From contig NW_026516690.1 in assembly GCF_025766255.1 (NCBI RefSeq), positions 248,001 through 312,000 of the forward strand: a stretch of DNA of 64,000 nucleotides. The letters run 5' to 3'. This document shows positions 35,388 through 50,209 of the stretch, piece by piece (the stretch's first letter is position 1; the number at the start of each line of letters is the position of its first letter). A program made the position numbers and the translations under genes. Under the pieces are notes generated by a model. The model did not search any database. It was not told where the DNA came from and was given only the letters and a program-made list of their open reading frames with translations. This DNA is from Zychaea mexicana. Taxonomy: Eukaryota; Mucoromycota; Mucoromycetes; Mucorales; Lichtheimiaceae.

Positions 35388-35698
35388 GCATGACTTTCAT
35401 GCTCTCAAGATATGTAGAACAGCCACACAAATTGGACTCCCTTATGTATGTTTGCCTGCAATGTACTATGATACACACTTCTCTGTCTTGAAATCTGTGA
35501 TTTAGACGATGTAGTAGTCATATAGTATTAAACGATAAAAATGAAGCAGGGCTGGATTACAAGTTCGTGTACAATCAACGGGATCAATAAGCATGTGTGC
35601 TCCAATAGAGTAATAGTGGGGAAATCACAATAATGGACAGGGTGGTAAGAAAGGTTAATAAAATGGAAGAACAAAAGGATGTCGATGGCAATCATGCG
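35388..35698. other. Convergent intergenic gap
   Basis: About 310 bases between the 3' ends of the phosphoesterase and glycosyltransferase genes, which converge. AT-rich with AATAAG/AATAAA-like signals on both strands (for example near 35585 and 35657), consistent with back-to-back polyadenylation sites. Confidence 0.5.
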
Positions 35699-37632
35699 TT
35701 ATGCACCTATCGCCATACCTAGTGGATTTCTTAATTGAGTTTGCCACCCAATGGCATTTGCACTGCATCCCCTTGGCCATCGCACATTACTTCCATACAG
35801 CTCCTCCATTTCCCGCATGAATTCGCCAAAGTAGCTCCAAGGTGTTTTCTCCTTTTGCGACTTGAAAAAGCCTCCACCAGGCCATTGCATTTTTGAATGA
35901 TCTTTGTGCAAGATAAACGCATGGTTACTGACCAAAAACTGGAACCCAAGTGCATTCAATTGGAGTGCATGCGACTGTTTGTCACCCCCTTGGTTTCGGA
36001 ACCGAGCATCATAGAGTGGTGTTGTTTCTCGTGGCACAATATAATAGGGCTCCCATTGCGATTCGTAACAGACCTCGTAATACAGCGAGTCCGGGCCGCC
36101 GCCGTTCAATAGCTGCATCGATGTTGCCAATGTCGGGCCATGTCCGGTGCCTGGATCCGTAATATAAGCGATACCATCTGACACGAGTGTAGACAATTCG
36201 GCTGTGTTTTGCGGAAGTGGATCGTCCTTGTGCGACTCGAGAATAGCATAGCACGGAATGACCATGGCAGTGCGCGAATAGGTGCCACGCTCGCCAAGAG
36301 CCGATAACAATTCGGCATGGGCGTGTGCGTAAAAGTTAGCGGAGGGTGTAAAGTCGGCATCCATGACAAACACATGCGAGGTGGTCGCGGCAGTAATGGC
36401 CAGGTTGCGAAGGTGGTTGATGGGGTATTTCAAACGGTCGGGATTGGTATAATCCGGCTTGACCACAACAATATGGACGCGAGAGTATTGAATCACATTG
36501 GCTGGAATTGCGAAAAATGATTTGAATTGGTTGACGTCGTTGGGTTCCGTAAGATATCTTTAAAAAACAAAATACGAGGAATGGTTATATCAGCAATTTT
36601 CGAAAACAAGCGGCATGAAATCTTTTAAAATGTTTTTTCCGTCATATTCTTCTTTACATTGCAACTGATACGGGTCCCGGCCACGCATCAAGCACTTGAG
36701 TGAATACGTCGAGCCGGTTGACTGAAAACTGAGACACAAGCGTCACGTCATACGAAGAAGATGGATCCGAAGATGATGATGGTTGTGTTCCAGTATGCGC
36801 AACTATGATTTCTCGATCCATGTATGCGGGATCTAAGATTGTTTTTTGTAAGTTTCCGGTATGATTATGAATCCCTGCTGTGCGCACTATGCTCTTTTGT
36901 CTAACAAAGATCCGTTGATTCATTCTCACCTGCTATTAATTGTTTAAGTTGAGAAGCAAGAATATAAAGATCGCCTTGCAGATCCGCTTCTACCACATCA
37001 TGGCAACCTTGTTCCACACAATCTATTTGCTGCCCTTGTGTTATCGTCATCCAGGTACCGTCTGCCTTTTTAAGGAGCAACTCGCATCCAAGATCAACTT
37101 GTATTCTGGCCACGTTACAATACATGCCTTCTTGCTTCAACTGTTCTGCGTCATGGTGGTGTTGTTGTTCGTGGTGTGGTCGCCAGGTCGCGCACTGGTT
37201 TTCGGAATTACATAAGGTTGCTGTACATTGTCGTTTTGTAAGTAAGTCGTCATAAGGCGGTTGATCGCGTAGCGGAACGTATACTATTTCTCTTGCCGAA
37301 GAAGAGTGCGTCAGGGCAATCCAGAATAGTATAATAGTTAAGAGTAATGCAATGAATGCCAAACGTTTTGGATGCCTTGACAATCTTATATGCGCCTGCT
37401 GCAGAATGCTCGGTTGTTGTTGTCGAGAAGAAGTTGAAGGTCGATTGCGGCTGTTGAAGAAGTGGCGTCGAGTTGAGGGAAAAGGATGTTTCGGCTTTTT
37501 CTCGTCATTGTCGTGTACAGAAGTTGGTGGTGTCAGTATCGTTGCTGCACTTGTGTTCGTCAAGGGATCATTAATAGTGTTATGAATGCCCGTCGCGATC
37601 GTCGCTCGCGACGTGCTAAGGCGTCTATTCAT
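35699..37632 (-). CDS. LARGE-like glycosyltransferase, family 49 (Golgi type II)
   Basis: Three exons on the minus strand, 36930-37632, 36658-36874 and 35699-36557, give 592 residues with consistent phase. The first intron is 55 nt. A ~95-residue basic, Ser/Gln-rich cytosolic tail precedes one TM anchor (LAFIALLLTIILFWIALTH), and a stem follows with CTATLCNSENQCATW. The catalytic part includes VTLVSQFSVNRLDVF and NPDRLKYPINHLRNLAI. The DxD metal/sugar-nucleotide motif is VFVMDADFTPS, and GGDKQSHALQLNALGFQF and HKDHSKMQWPGGG follow. These match the LARGE/B4GAT1 family (GT49) that builds xylose-glucuronate or related polymers in animals. In fungi the acceptor is unknown. It probably acts in the Golgi on cell-wall or glycoprotein glycans. 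Confidence 0.9.
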
Positions 37633-38066
37633 ACAGTTTATATTTTGTGCTAGTAATATTGGTTCACTCTCGCCTCTCGGTTTGAGTTCCGGTTAAAACA
37701 AATCAACGAATTGGGTCTAACTCTATTTGCGACAGTGTTTACATTTGAAAATTTTAATCTACAGAAGCTGAAAGCCCAATATGACTTTCAGTCAGCTATT
37801 CAACCTTTGGCTGACTAAACTATAAGTCGTGGTCGATGAGTATATTTGCGATATATGCAGTACAACACCTGGAGTCACTGGGTATGGAAATATAATGGGC
37901 GTTTGCTTTCGTTATGATATATCAAGCACGGTATCTAGCCAAGAAATGAAACATTGTATATAAATAACTTTAAGCAGAATTTGGTAGAGATAAGCATGGC
38001 CATGTATTTAAAATGACATCATAGACAAGTGATGCTCATATCAAGGGACAAACATGAAGAAAGATG
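37633..38066. other. Intergenic region
   Basis: About 430 bases upstream of the glycosyltransferase; presumed promoter. Nothing else seen. Confidence 0.5.
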
Positions 38067-38385
38067 TTAGATCTTCGTCAACTTCGCCACCTCATCATCT
38101 TCGTTATATTCATATATAAGCTTTGTACTAACAGTGCACAGATCGTTGAGATGTACACGAAATATAATCATCGTGTTATGAAAATGTGTGGATGTAGGTA
38201 ATATATACCGTGACCTTAATATCGTCGTCATCGAATACATATTCCTCGCCCTCTGTTGGTAAGCGTCTTCTTTTAGCCCGATTGTTTCTTGGCGTGAAAA
38301 ATACAGACGGTTCTAGATAACGTGTTTCTGTCCCAACGTAAAAGATCAGGATGATTATATAGACCGTGAATAACATTGTGACCAT
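38067..38385 (-). CDS. Candidate small single-pass membrane protein
   Basis: Two exons on the minus strand, 38209-38385 and 38067-38120, join in phase to 76 residues. The N-terminus is a hydrophobic helix directly after the start (MLFTVYIIILIFYVG). A polar part follows with a basic patch (NNRAKRRRLP) and an acidic end (YVFDDDDIKV, then EYNEDDEVAKL). The donor is GGTATATA; the chosen acceptor is CAAAG, with an upstream TTAG as the alternative. The charge pattern, TM helix, basic cluster and acidic tail are consistent with a tail-out membrane micro-protein, but no family is recognised. Support is only from composition, start context and one in-phase intron, so it may be a chance frame. Confidence 0.45.
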
Positions 38386-39024
38386 TGTTCAGAAGACGCA
38401 TTGGAGGACGCAGATGCACGAGTCTTGCACACATATAAACGAAATTATCGCGACTTGGCGGTATCACCAGGGAAATGGGTAAGGACATTTGTAACACTGG
38501 CTTTTTTGCACTCTGTACGTAGATATTGCAATGCTACCTTTTAAGATTGAAATATCAGTTAATTGTGCGGTTTCAATTAGCAGTTGGGTATATAGCTCAT
38601 CTCACACAGAGCCCATCCATACTTGTTATGAGCATTTCTGCAAGAGACACCTTTGGAAAAATCTTCAAGTTTCGAGTTGACCAAATAACAGGGATGCTCA
38701 AGACACATTTCCAGAGATGTATAAAGTAACGCGCTACTTAATAGAGCTTTACGACCGGAAGTAAACTGATCAGACCATATGCTTTACAATGGATGAAATA
38801 TAGCTACGGATCGACAAGGAGCACCCTACATATCGTCCAAGTTAGCCCTAGGCCCTATGTTGTTCGTACAGAGATTATGCTCAGTGACCATAACTTATAT
38901 CCAACCAAGTAGAGCTTGAAATGATCCACCAAGAGTTATACTGGGTTCGTATAAGTTATAATGGGTTAGCGAAACTATATTCAAGGCTGAATTTGGGTCC
39001 CACAACTTCAGATTTTCTAATAAT
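38386..39024. other. Intergenic region
   Basis: About 640 bases between the small membrane protein candidate and the adenylate-kinase-like gene. No coding or RNA feature that I can support. Confidence 0.5.
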
Positions 39025-39898
39025 TTATTTAGCATGTTTGGCTTTATAGGCCTCGAGCCACCGATTGACACGATCCACATTGCTTTCCATGTCGTCTACA
39101 GTGTTGCTTGGTAATTCAACCACAATCTCTTGAGCATATGATTCACGCGCGGTCTCCAGGACCACTTGCATAATTTCACACTCGACGTTTTCTTGAAGTT
39201 TTCGTTGATTATATCCACTATCATATCAAAATATCATTAATCTCTTGCACTCATTTAGACCTACCCTATATTATATGTAACCCATTTTTCCAAACAGTCA
39301 GGAACATTTACCGCTTCTCCATCCGATCATAGAGCGGTTGGGTATCTGCGCGCAGGACAAGTACAAGATCAAACCAACGCTCGGGAAAAATTTCGCAAGT
39401 GTGGAAATCGACCACCTTACCGCCTTCCTGCATCATATCTTCCATTTCATCGAGAAGCTAGATATTACAGGTCCAGTTAGGATTCCCTTTTAAACTATCT
39501 CAAAACTTATATGCAAAGTATGATTAATAGTACCTTATCCTCATCCAAAACATGGGTATCATATTCGGCCAAATAGCCTTCATGCAGCTGCTTTTGCTTT
39601 ACAAGTTCACCAACATTGATATGCTGCAGTCCAGTGACACTGGCAATCATTTCGCTTGTAGTAGTCTATAAATGTCAACCCAAGTTAGCAGTCCATTATA
39701 AACGTGGATCGTTAGATCAACACAACAACAGCAACAATAACGGAGCACACTGACTGTAGAGCAAGGGGAAAACAGTTGCTACGCTCAATAACGTAAAATG
39801 ACAAATACTTTTCCTGTACCCGGAGTTCCGGTGACGAGAATGTTGGGAAGATCACGCTCCATGGTAGGGATCGATCGTTCTGAATCGGAATCGCTCAT
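39025..39898 (-). CDS. FAP7: Adenylate kinase isoenzyme 6 / Fap7 homologue
   Basis: Nuclear P-loop NTPase that helps 18S rRNA 3' cleavage in 40S subunit maturation; the human form is AK6/hCINAP. Four exons on the minus strand, 39809-39898, 39534-39665, 39312-39457 and 39025-39217, give 186 residues, close to the family's usual 170-200. The Walker A motif ILVTGTPGTGKT spans the first intron. VTGLQHINVGELVK is the NMP-binding part. DTHVLDEDKLLDEMEDMM then GGKVVDFHTCEIFPERWFDLV carries the conserved DFH and Walker B-like segment. [31 protein letters not shown] is the LID, and the C-terminus is VNRWLEAYKAKH. The N-terminus has a short acidic MSDSDSE leader. Single-copy housekeeping gene; identity very secure. 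Confidence 0.95.
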
Positions 39899-41007
39899 GG
39901 CTATTAAAGTTGAAAAAATAAGATCGCTGGAATTGAAAAAAGGTTTTGAGTTTTAATGCAAAAGCTGGTGCGGATCAATAAGTAGCACTTACGACGATGT
40001 GGGTTAAATTTTTATCTATCAAGTAGAACAGCGAAAGCTTCTTGAACAAAAGAGCGATTAAATGAGGAAGAATATTCACGCCCTTGTCCGCTTAGTTTTA
40101 TATATCAATTTGCTTTTGCTTTGAGCTCTTGACCGTACTGCCGATTTACGAGAAAGCTACTGCACAATTTGCATGAGAAAGGCAATAGGATTTACAAAGG
40201 TGACCCATGCGGGATGTGTATAGAATATTAAGTAACGACGACCGGACGATACAATTTTTGGTGTTGTAAGTGCCACAGTCTGTAAAGGCGTTAAAGAAGA
40301 TTATGGGTGCTTTTTACTGTACAGTTTGCCACTATTAGTTAAAGCTGGTGCTGGTATATACGCCATAGAGAATGAAAGCAGAGGAAGCTAAACTATCCTC
40401 ATGGTAGCTACATAAAAGTAATCGCTAGTTATAAGTAGCCTTTGAATGTAGACATCCGAGTGTTTGCTACAGGAGCTCTCTACAACAACTTTTCACTTGT
40501 ATACATCGTGGGTGGATATAAGAAAGAATGTATCTTGCAACGTGCTATTACTTCCATGATAAGTTGATTAAACCATAATTGTATCCATGTCCCAGCTATG
40601 TTATAGTAGGCGTGAGCCTAAAAAATACATATTAAGGGGAGAAATATTAACTTGCAAATAAATGAGTAGCATTACTATTGTCGACGATATATGTATATGA
40701 GACTTGAGTAGCGTAGTACGGTTAGTTACGGGAAAAGACCAATTTTCCATCAGAGCATTAGTTGAATTTTTAGCCATGCGCGGATAGATCCTGTTTCGTG
40801 CGCAACTGTAGCTATATTACGTGCACAAGTTAATTTTCCCATCGAAGGGGGTTATTATCCCGGTGAGAACTTGGGAAAGTGCATAACTCGAACGACTCGA
40901 TCTGACTCAATATTCCCGTCAAAAGTGGCTTTGCTACCCCGATTCGCTTTAAAAAAGAAAGGCGGCAAGAGTTGGGAGCAAGAGGGGTTAAACCATAAAC
41001 GCGCATC
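39899..41007. other. Divergent promoter region between FAP7 and glycyl-tRNA synthetase
   Basis: About 1.1 kb between two divergently transcribed housekeeping genes. No gene or RNA recognised. An in-frame stop (TAA) lies four codons upstream of the synthetase ATG, so there is no unspliced N-terminal extension. Confidence 0.5.
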
Positions 41008-43432
41008 ATGGCTACAACCGCAAAACCATTTGACAGAGCCGCTCTTGAACAGCTTTGCACCAAACGCTTCTTCTTTGCACCAGCATTTGCAATTTATGGC
41101 GGTAAACCTTCAATTTGCATTTCCACAAATGCAAAATGTGTGAGAAACGAAAGGACACGCTTTTGACATTTTTAAAATGTACCCCATTCTCTCTTTTGCT
41201 CTCTCTTCTTTTCAAAACAATAGGTGTTGCCGGTTTCTACGATTATGGACCGACCGGTTGTGCTTTAATGAACAACATTATTTCCGTCTGGCGCAACCAT
41301 TTCGTGCTGGAGGAAGAAATGCTTGAGCTGGACACGACCATCATGAACACGTACGATGTCCTCAAGACCTCTGGCCACGTTGACAAGTTCGCCGACTGGA
41401 TGTGCAAGGACTTGAAGAACGGTGAAATCTTCCGTGCCGATCACTTGGTCGAGGCTGTGTTGGAAGCTCGTCTTCAGGGCGATCGTGAGGCTCGCGCCGC
41501 CAAGGAAGGTGCTGCTGCTGTCGATGCTGCCAAGCAGGCTGGCGAGGCTGCTAAGAAGGATAAGAAGAAAAAGAAGAAGGGTACCGTCGTTGCCGTTGAA
41601 CTGAGCGAGGAAGAGCGCAAGACATACGAAGAGATTCTTGCTCAGGTAAAAGAAAAAATTGTTAATCTTTTTGTTGTTTTTGTTGGTGTCTCTGGGAATG
41701 TATTTTGTGTGATTTGAGTGTGAGTGTGTGTGATAGTAGGATTGGCTGACACGTATTATCATTCTAGATCGACAACTATGGTGGCCCAGAATTGGCCCAG
41801 ATCATTACTAAATACAACATCCGTTCGCCCGAGTCTGGTAACGAATTGTCAATGCCTCAAGAATTCAACTTGATGTTCGAGAGTCAAATTGGTCCTACTG
41901 GCCAGCTCAAGGGGTACGAAGACGAGAAATAGGATTTTTTATTGTTCTGAAAAGATGTAGTAGAGGGATTATTGCTTTTGTGCTGACTCTGAAGTGGGGA
42001 ATCTGTTAGTTTCTTGCGTCCCGAGACTGCCCAAGGTCAATTCTTGAACTTCAAGAAGCTTTTAGAATTCAACAACGACAAGATGCCTTTTGCTTCTGCT
42101 CAGGTCGGCCGTGCTTTCCGTAACGAAATCAGCCCTCGCTCTGGCTTGCTCCGTGTCCGTGAATTTACCATGGCCGAGATCGAGCACTATGTCGATCCTG
42201 AAAACAAGAATCACCCTGGCTACCAAGACGCTAAGGATATTGTCATCACCTTGTTGCCCAAGGACGTTCAGTTGCAAGGCAAGACCGAGACTGTTGAAAT
42301 GTCCATTGGCGACGCTGTCGAAAAGGTAATTGTCTATCATCATTATCCATCACCTCTGTTTAGGCAAAGCCAATACTGGACTTACCTTTTTTTTATTTAT
42401 TTTTTATAGAAAATCATTGATAACCAGACCTTGGGTTACTTTATGGCTCGTATCAATGAATTCTTACTTAAGATTGGTATCAAGCGTGAAAAGCTCCGTT
42501 TCCGCCAGCATATGGACAACGAAATGGCCCATTACGCTTGCGACTGCTGGGATGCCGAAATCAAGACGAGCTATGGTTGGATTGAATGTGTTGGCTGTGC
42601 CGATCGATCTGCCTATGACTTGACCGTCCACTCGGTGCGCACCAAGGAAAAGCTGGTGGTCCGTGAGCAATTGGCCGAACCCCGCACTGTCCAAAAGTGG
42701 CAGGTCGAAATCAACAAGAAGACCTTTGGTCCAAAGTACAAGAAGAACGCCAAGGCTGTCGAAGAGGCCATCTTGAGCTACACTGACGAATGCTTCGCTC
42801 AGCTTGAAAAGGATCTCGAGTCTAAGGGCACCGCTATCGTTGAGGCTGATGGTCAGAAGTTTGAAGTTGCCAAGGAAGATGTCAGCGTCAAGTTGGGCAC
42901 CATTACTGAGCACGGTAAATATACCATTCTTCGATCGTTTGATAAGCACCATTATAAAAGAGGGAAGAGAGATATTAAAGTTTACTTTATTTGTGCTTGT
43001 TTAGTTCGTGAATACACCCCCAACGTCATCGAACCCTCGTTCGGTATCGGTCGTATCTTGTACTCTTTGCTCGAACACAGCTGGTGGGTCCGTGAAGATG
43101 ACGAAGCCCGTAACGTCTTGTCTTTCCCTCCTCTTGTCGCACCCTTCAAGTGCTGCATTCTGCCTCTTTCCGGCAACGCTGAATTCGAACCATTCGTCAA
43201 GAAATACTCGCGTGCCTTGCGCCAGAACGGCGTGTCTACGCGTACTGATGATAGCAAGGCATCCATTGGTCGTCGTTACTCTCGTAACGATGAATTGGGT
43301 ATTCCTTATGCTATCACTGTGGATTTCCAGACTGTCCAGGATAATACCGTCACCCTCCGTTACCGTGATTCGACCAAGCAGATCCGTGACTCGTTTGAAA
43401 ACATTTTGAAGATTTTCAAGGAAGAACAATAA
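41008..43432 (+). CDS. GRS1: Glycyl-tRNA synthetase (class II, eukaryotic alpha2 type)
   Basis: Charges tRNA-Gly with glycine for translation. Six exons, 41008-41101, 41224-41645, 41768-41913, 42010-42325, 42410-42914 and 43005-43432, give 636 residues. The start [17 protein letters not shown] leads into [24 protein letters not shown] (motif 1 region). A Lys/Ala-rich insertion lies near residues 135-160. [12 protein letters not shown] and the motif 2 loop [25 protein letters not shown] follow. CDCWDAEI...[15 protein letters not shown] is the glycine-site region. Motif 3 is [17 protein letters not shown], and the anticodon-binding domain starts near [11 protein letters not shown] and ends KIFKEEQ. 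There is no WHEP domain. No clear mitochondrial presequence is present in this form, so any mitochondrial enzyme would need another start or gene. Codon use is biased to C-ending codons, consistent with high expression. Confidence 0.97.
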
Positions 43433-43589
43433 ATGTTCTTTCTTCCTTCTTCATTTTGTCTTGTAGATAACAATAACAGAAAAAATAGTTTGTTCGATTT
43501 GAATGATTAACAAATATATTTGTATTTTGGGTTTTCTTCCTCTTATTTTGTATAAACAAAGATTAAACAAAAGATTTCTATGTGTAAAT

Positions 43590-44200
43590 CTTCCTATTCG
43601 TGATGCATTCTTAGCGAGGTGGATGCGGGCGGCAATAGTGGATGTATCTATGGGTATGCGTGATATTTCTTTAGTTAGATGATCATATATGTACAGAACA
43701 CACCAGCCATTCAAAGGATTGGTACCATCAAAACCGACGTCCTTGACGATATCTACATGGAAACAAACCCATCATCTCGGTGCGTAAACTCTTCACAGTA
43801 ACATCGCCAATGCTAATCAGGCCAGTGTCGCTGCCTTAAGCATCGCTCAAATCATTGCTATTATCTGGCATGTCCAGACATGTCTGGCGCTACAAACTTT
43901 GGTGTGTCTTCCTGCATGATACCTAGTGCATCATCCAACAATTCTGGATTGTCAGGCGAGTTATCAATCAGATAGACTTTGCTGCAGCCGGGATAACATC
44001 TAGCTCTGCATCCGATAAGTCGTACACCCCGTCAAACATGGTCGTAGTTCTCGTCGCTAGCTGGAATCACCAAGTAAGGCTGACCAGAAACAGGACCGTC
44101 GAATGCTATAAGCGCATTGGTTCTCTCGACGCTCAAGTGCAGTAGTATGATAGGCGCACACAAGGCCATAAAAGTTAGAATGGACGCACCCAAAGATGTG
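43590..44200 (-). pseudogene. Coding relic between glycyl-tRNA synthetase and MCM6, family unknown
   Basis: Minus strand. At 43590-43750 there is DIVKDVGFDGTNPLNGWCVLYI, continuing as DHLTKEISRIPIDTSTIAARI. Further upstream, near 43870-44010, there is KVYLIDNSPDNPELLDDALGI. Both look like real protein sequence, but stop codons and frame changes separate them (for example HV-stop-RG near 44035). I do not recognise the family. It sits between two convergent housekeeping genes and appears to be a dead gene. An unrecognised spliced gene cannot be fully excluded. Confidence 0.5.
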
Positions 44201-44352
44201 TTTCATATACTTATGATTGTAGCGGTTGTTATAATTTAAATGGTAAGTTTAGCTTTATTTTGTCTTCTTTTTTTGAAATGGGGTGTTTGCGGGCATTACA
44301 AGAAAGAGAGTTGAATATATACAGAATTATTAGGAGAGACCAAAGTATGCAA

Positions 44353-44373
44353 AGAGAGAGAGAGAGAGAGAGA
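44353..44373. repeat. (AG)n microsatellite
   Basis: About ten uninterrupted AG units in the 3' flank of MCM6. Confidence 0.9.
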
Positions 44374-44416
44374 TGATGCCTCGTTTTTTGTTTTAAAAAA
44401 TGATAATAAAGTAGAA

Positions 44417-48118
<3,702 letters not shown>

Positions 48119-48316
48119 GTTTGATCGAGAAAAAAAGGATAAGGGGGGTGGGGCGAATACGTTTGGGAACGCGGAGGTGAAAGTGAACGCGGTAGAACAC
48201 GTCGCGTCAAAAAAAAAAGTTTGGCAGCTTCAAAAAAAAAAGTGACTGTCAATAAAAATACAGGTTTCAGGTACCAATGGGAAATTATGTCAGGGAATCC
48301 ATCACAGGTTAGAGGA

Positions 48317-50209
48317 TCATAATCTCTTTTTATTGTTTCGATGCCGCAAGCCAAACTGATTGCCCGTTTGCACCATGTGCTGATACTTGTATTTACAAGT
48401 CCATGATGTCCGGCCAGTGCCCAGCTTTTTGGCAACAGCTTTCCAATCCACCCTAGACGACTCGTCTTTGTGCACATGGGCGAGTTCAGCAAGTCGTATC
48501 TGCTCCTCCTGTGACCATCGCCCACGTTTGATGTTTGGATCCAATGTTTGAATCCATCGGATGCGGCATTGATGAGGCGTTCGTGTCAACACCAAGGCAC
48601 CCACATCCTTCCACGAATTTTCTCCAAACTCGCATACTGCGAATCGCAGCTTGTCGTCCTCTTCCGCCGTCCAACGGCCCGAATTTTGTCCATGCTGCTT
48701 CCACCATCGCATGCATTGCGCAGCCGTCCGCTGTGGTAGATATGTCTTTGCAATCGCAACCCAGTTATTGCCAAACATATGCACACCTTCCTGCACCAAT
48801 GCCTTTTCTTGCTCGCTGAAATTGCCTTGCTTCATGTTGGATAGCTTGTCTTCATCACGGTACTTTAGGTGGCGATACCAGCGAGACATGCACTGTTGCG
48901 CACTGCGATGGCTCATCTCTTGTGCAATACGTTCCCATTGAGTGTCGTAATTATGGACTAGTTGTAATAGCTGTTCGTCCTCTTCTGGTGCCCATGGTTC
49001 TCGCCGTACTTGGGGACCTAGCAATTCCTTGTGTTTTCTTCGACACCGCACCGGCGACTTACCGACCTTGGCCGCAACTTTTTGCCAATCAATACGTTGC
49101 ATGCTGTGTATGGTATCTTTAAGCGTCTCGATTTCTTCGTCTGTCCAATCGCCTCCCGTCACCATCAATGCGCCCGTTGCGCTCGTATCTACGGTATAAC
49201 CGCTGTCTGTCCAATGGCGCATGCGTAAGCCTATCCGTCGCTTCCACTGTGCCATGGTTTCATTGGATAGCTGGTCCAGCTCGTTGTCCAATAAAGGTTG
49301 CATGGCCCGAATATCATCATAAAATTTGTTACTGCAAGCGACACGATCCCGGCCGAGTAGTTTGGCAACTTGTGGCCAGTGGAAATCATGCGCACACGCC
49401 AAGTGCCAAAACAGTCGGGTTTCTTTGGTTGACCATTCCTTCTTCCCGCCACCTATCGACGGCTCGACCTTTTGGATCCATTTGCGTTGGCATGCGCGAG
49501 GCGTGCGTCCAGCCAACCCTTCAGCAACCTTGTTCCAGTCGTCACCATACATGATGTGGCGTCTTAACAACAAGTCGTACTCTGACTCCGTCCATGGATC
49601 TGTCTTGATTGTTGGATCGAGCGTTTCGTCATAGCGGTCGCGTATACCGACATGACTGCGGTGGGGCAAATACTTTCGACTAATTTGCGTCCATTGGCGG
49701 TTGTACTCTTTATAACCTCGCAGCAACAATGCGTCCTCCTCAGCTGTCCATGGCTTGCGTTTCGCTTTAACATGTTCGGATGGCACGCAGTGATAATAGT
49801 AGTTGTATCGGATAGAGCGAGGTGTTCGTTGTGGTAGATAATTTTTGGATATCTCGGTCCAGTGGCCTTCACCAAGCTCGTTGACTGCACGACGGACCGT
49901 GGCGAGCTCTTGTTTGGAAAAGCCTCCGCGTACCCGGCTTGGATCTAAATGTTCATTCCAACGCTGCTCGACACCAGTCACTGTGCGATGCGGAAGACAA
50001 TGTTCAACTAAATCTCTGTACTTGCAGCCGTTTTGTGCAATATAGTCGCGAATGAAAGTATCTTCCCAGGGTTCCCACGACGATCGAAGGCACACTGCGT
50101 TGATATGTAAAGTATGTTTGGAAATGCGTATAGTGAAGGGTAAAGAAGGGCGGGCAAATGTCAAGACTGGCGCGTGGTGGACTGCATTGTGGATGGATCG
50201 TATGAACAT
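48317..50209 (-). CDS. Ten-repeat Myb/SANT protein with presequence-like N-terminus
   Basis: One exon of 630 residues made almost wholly of Myb/SANT repeats. I count ten, from about residue 43 to 612. Each has spaced Trp/aromatic residues, for example SWEPWEDTFIRDY, RKPWTAEEDALLL, TDPWTESEYDLLL, GDWTDEEIETL, REPWAPEEDEQLL, GRWTAEEDDKLRF and RGRWSQEEQIRL. Recognition-helix ends such as HRSHVGIRDRYDETL and RTPHQCRIRWIQTL imply sequence-specific DNA binding like SNAPc4 or c-Myb. The first 44 residues (MFIRSIHNAVHHAPVLTFAR onward) contain Arg, Lys and His but no Asp or Glu, as expected of a mitochondrial presequence. The ATG at 50209 is the first in frame. There is no activation or other domain. 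It ends 199 bases before MCM6, on the same strand. A mitochondrial role is inference only. Confidence 0.9.
   Translation of the reverse strand: MFIRSIHNAVHHAPVLTFARPSLPFTIRISKHTLHINAVCLRSSWEPWEDTFIRDYIAQNGCKYRDLVEHCLPHRTVTGVEQRWNEHLDPSRVRGGFSKQELATVRRAVNELGEGHWTEISKNYLPQRTPRSIRYNYYYHCVPSEHVKAKRKPWTAEEDALLLRGYKEYNRQWTQISRKYLPHRSHVGIRDRYDETLDPTIKTDPWTESEYDLLLRRHIMYGDDWNKVAEGLAGRTPRACQRKWIQKVEPSIGGGKKEWSTKETRLFWHLACAHDFHWPQVAKLLGRDRVACSNKFYDDIRAMQPLLDNELDQLSNETMAQWKRRIGLRMRHWTDSGYTVDTSATGALMVTGGDWTDEEIETLKDTIHSMQRIDWQKVAAKVGKSPVRCRRKHKELLGPQVRREPWAPEEDEQLLQLVHNYDTQWERIAQEMSHRSAQQCMSRWYRHLKYRDEDKLSNMKQGNFSEQEKALVQEGVHMFGNNWVAIAKTYLPQRTAAQCMRWWKQHGQNSGRWTAEEDDKLRFAVCEFGENSWKDVGALVLTRTPHQCRIRWIQTLDPNIKRGRWSQEEQIRLAELAHVHKDESSRVDWKAVAKKLGTGRTSWTCKYKYQHMVQTGNQFGLRHRNNKKRL

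Noticed and set aside
36875..36929. Frame break in the glycosyltransferase gene
   Set aside because: A 55-nt GT-AG intron joins the two frames in phase; it is not a mutation.
41265..41762. Minus-strand frame opposite glycyl-tRNA synthetase exon 2
   Set aside because: Antisense shadow of a strongly codon-biased exon.
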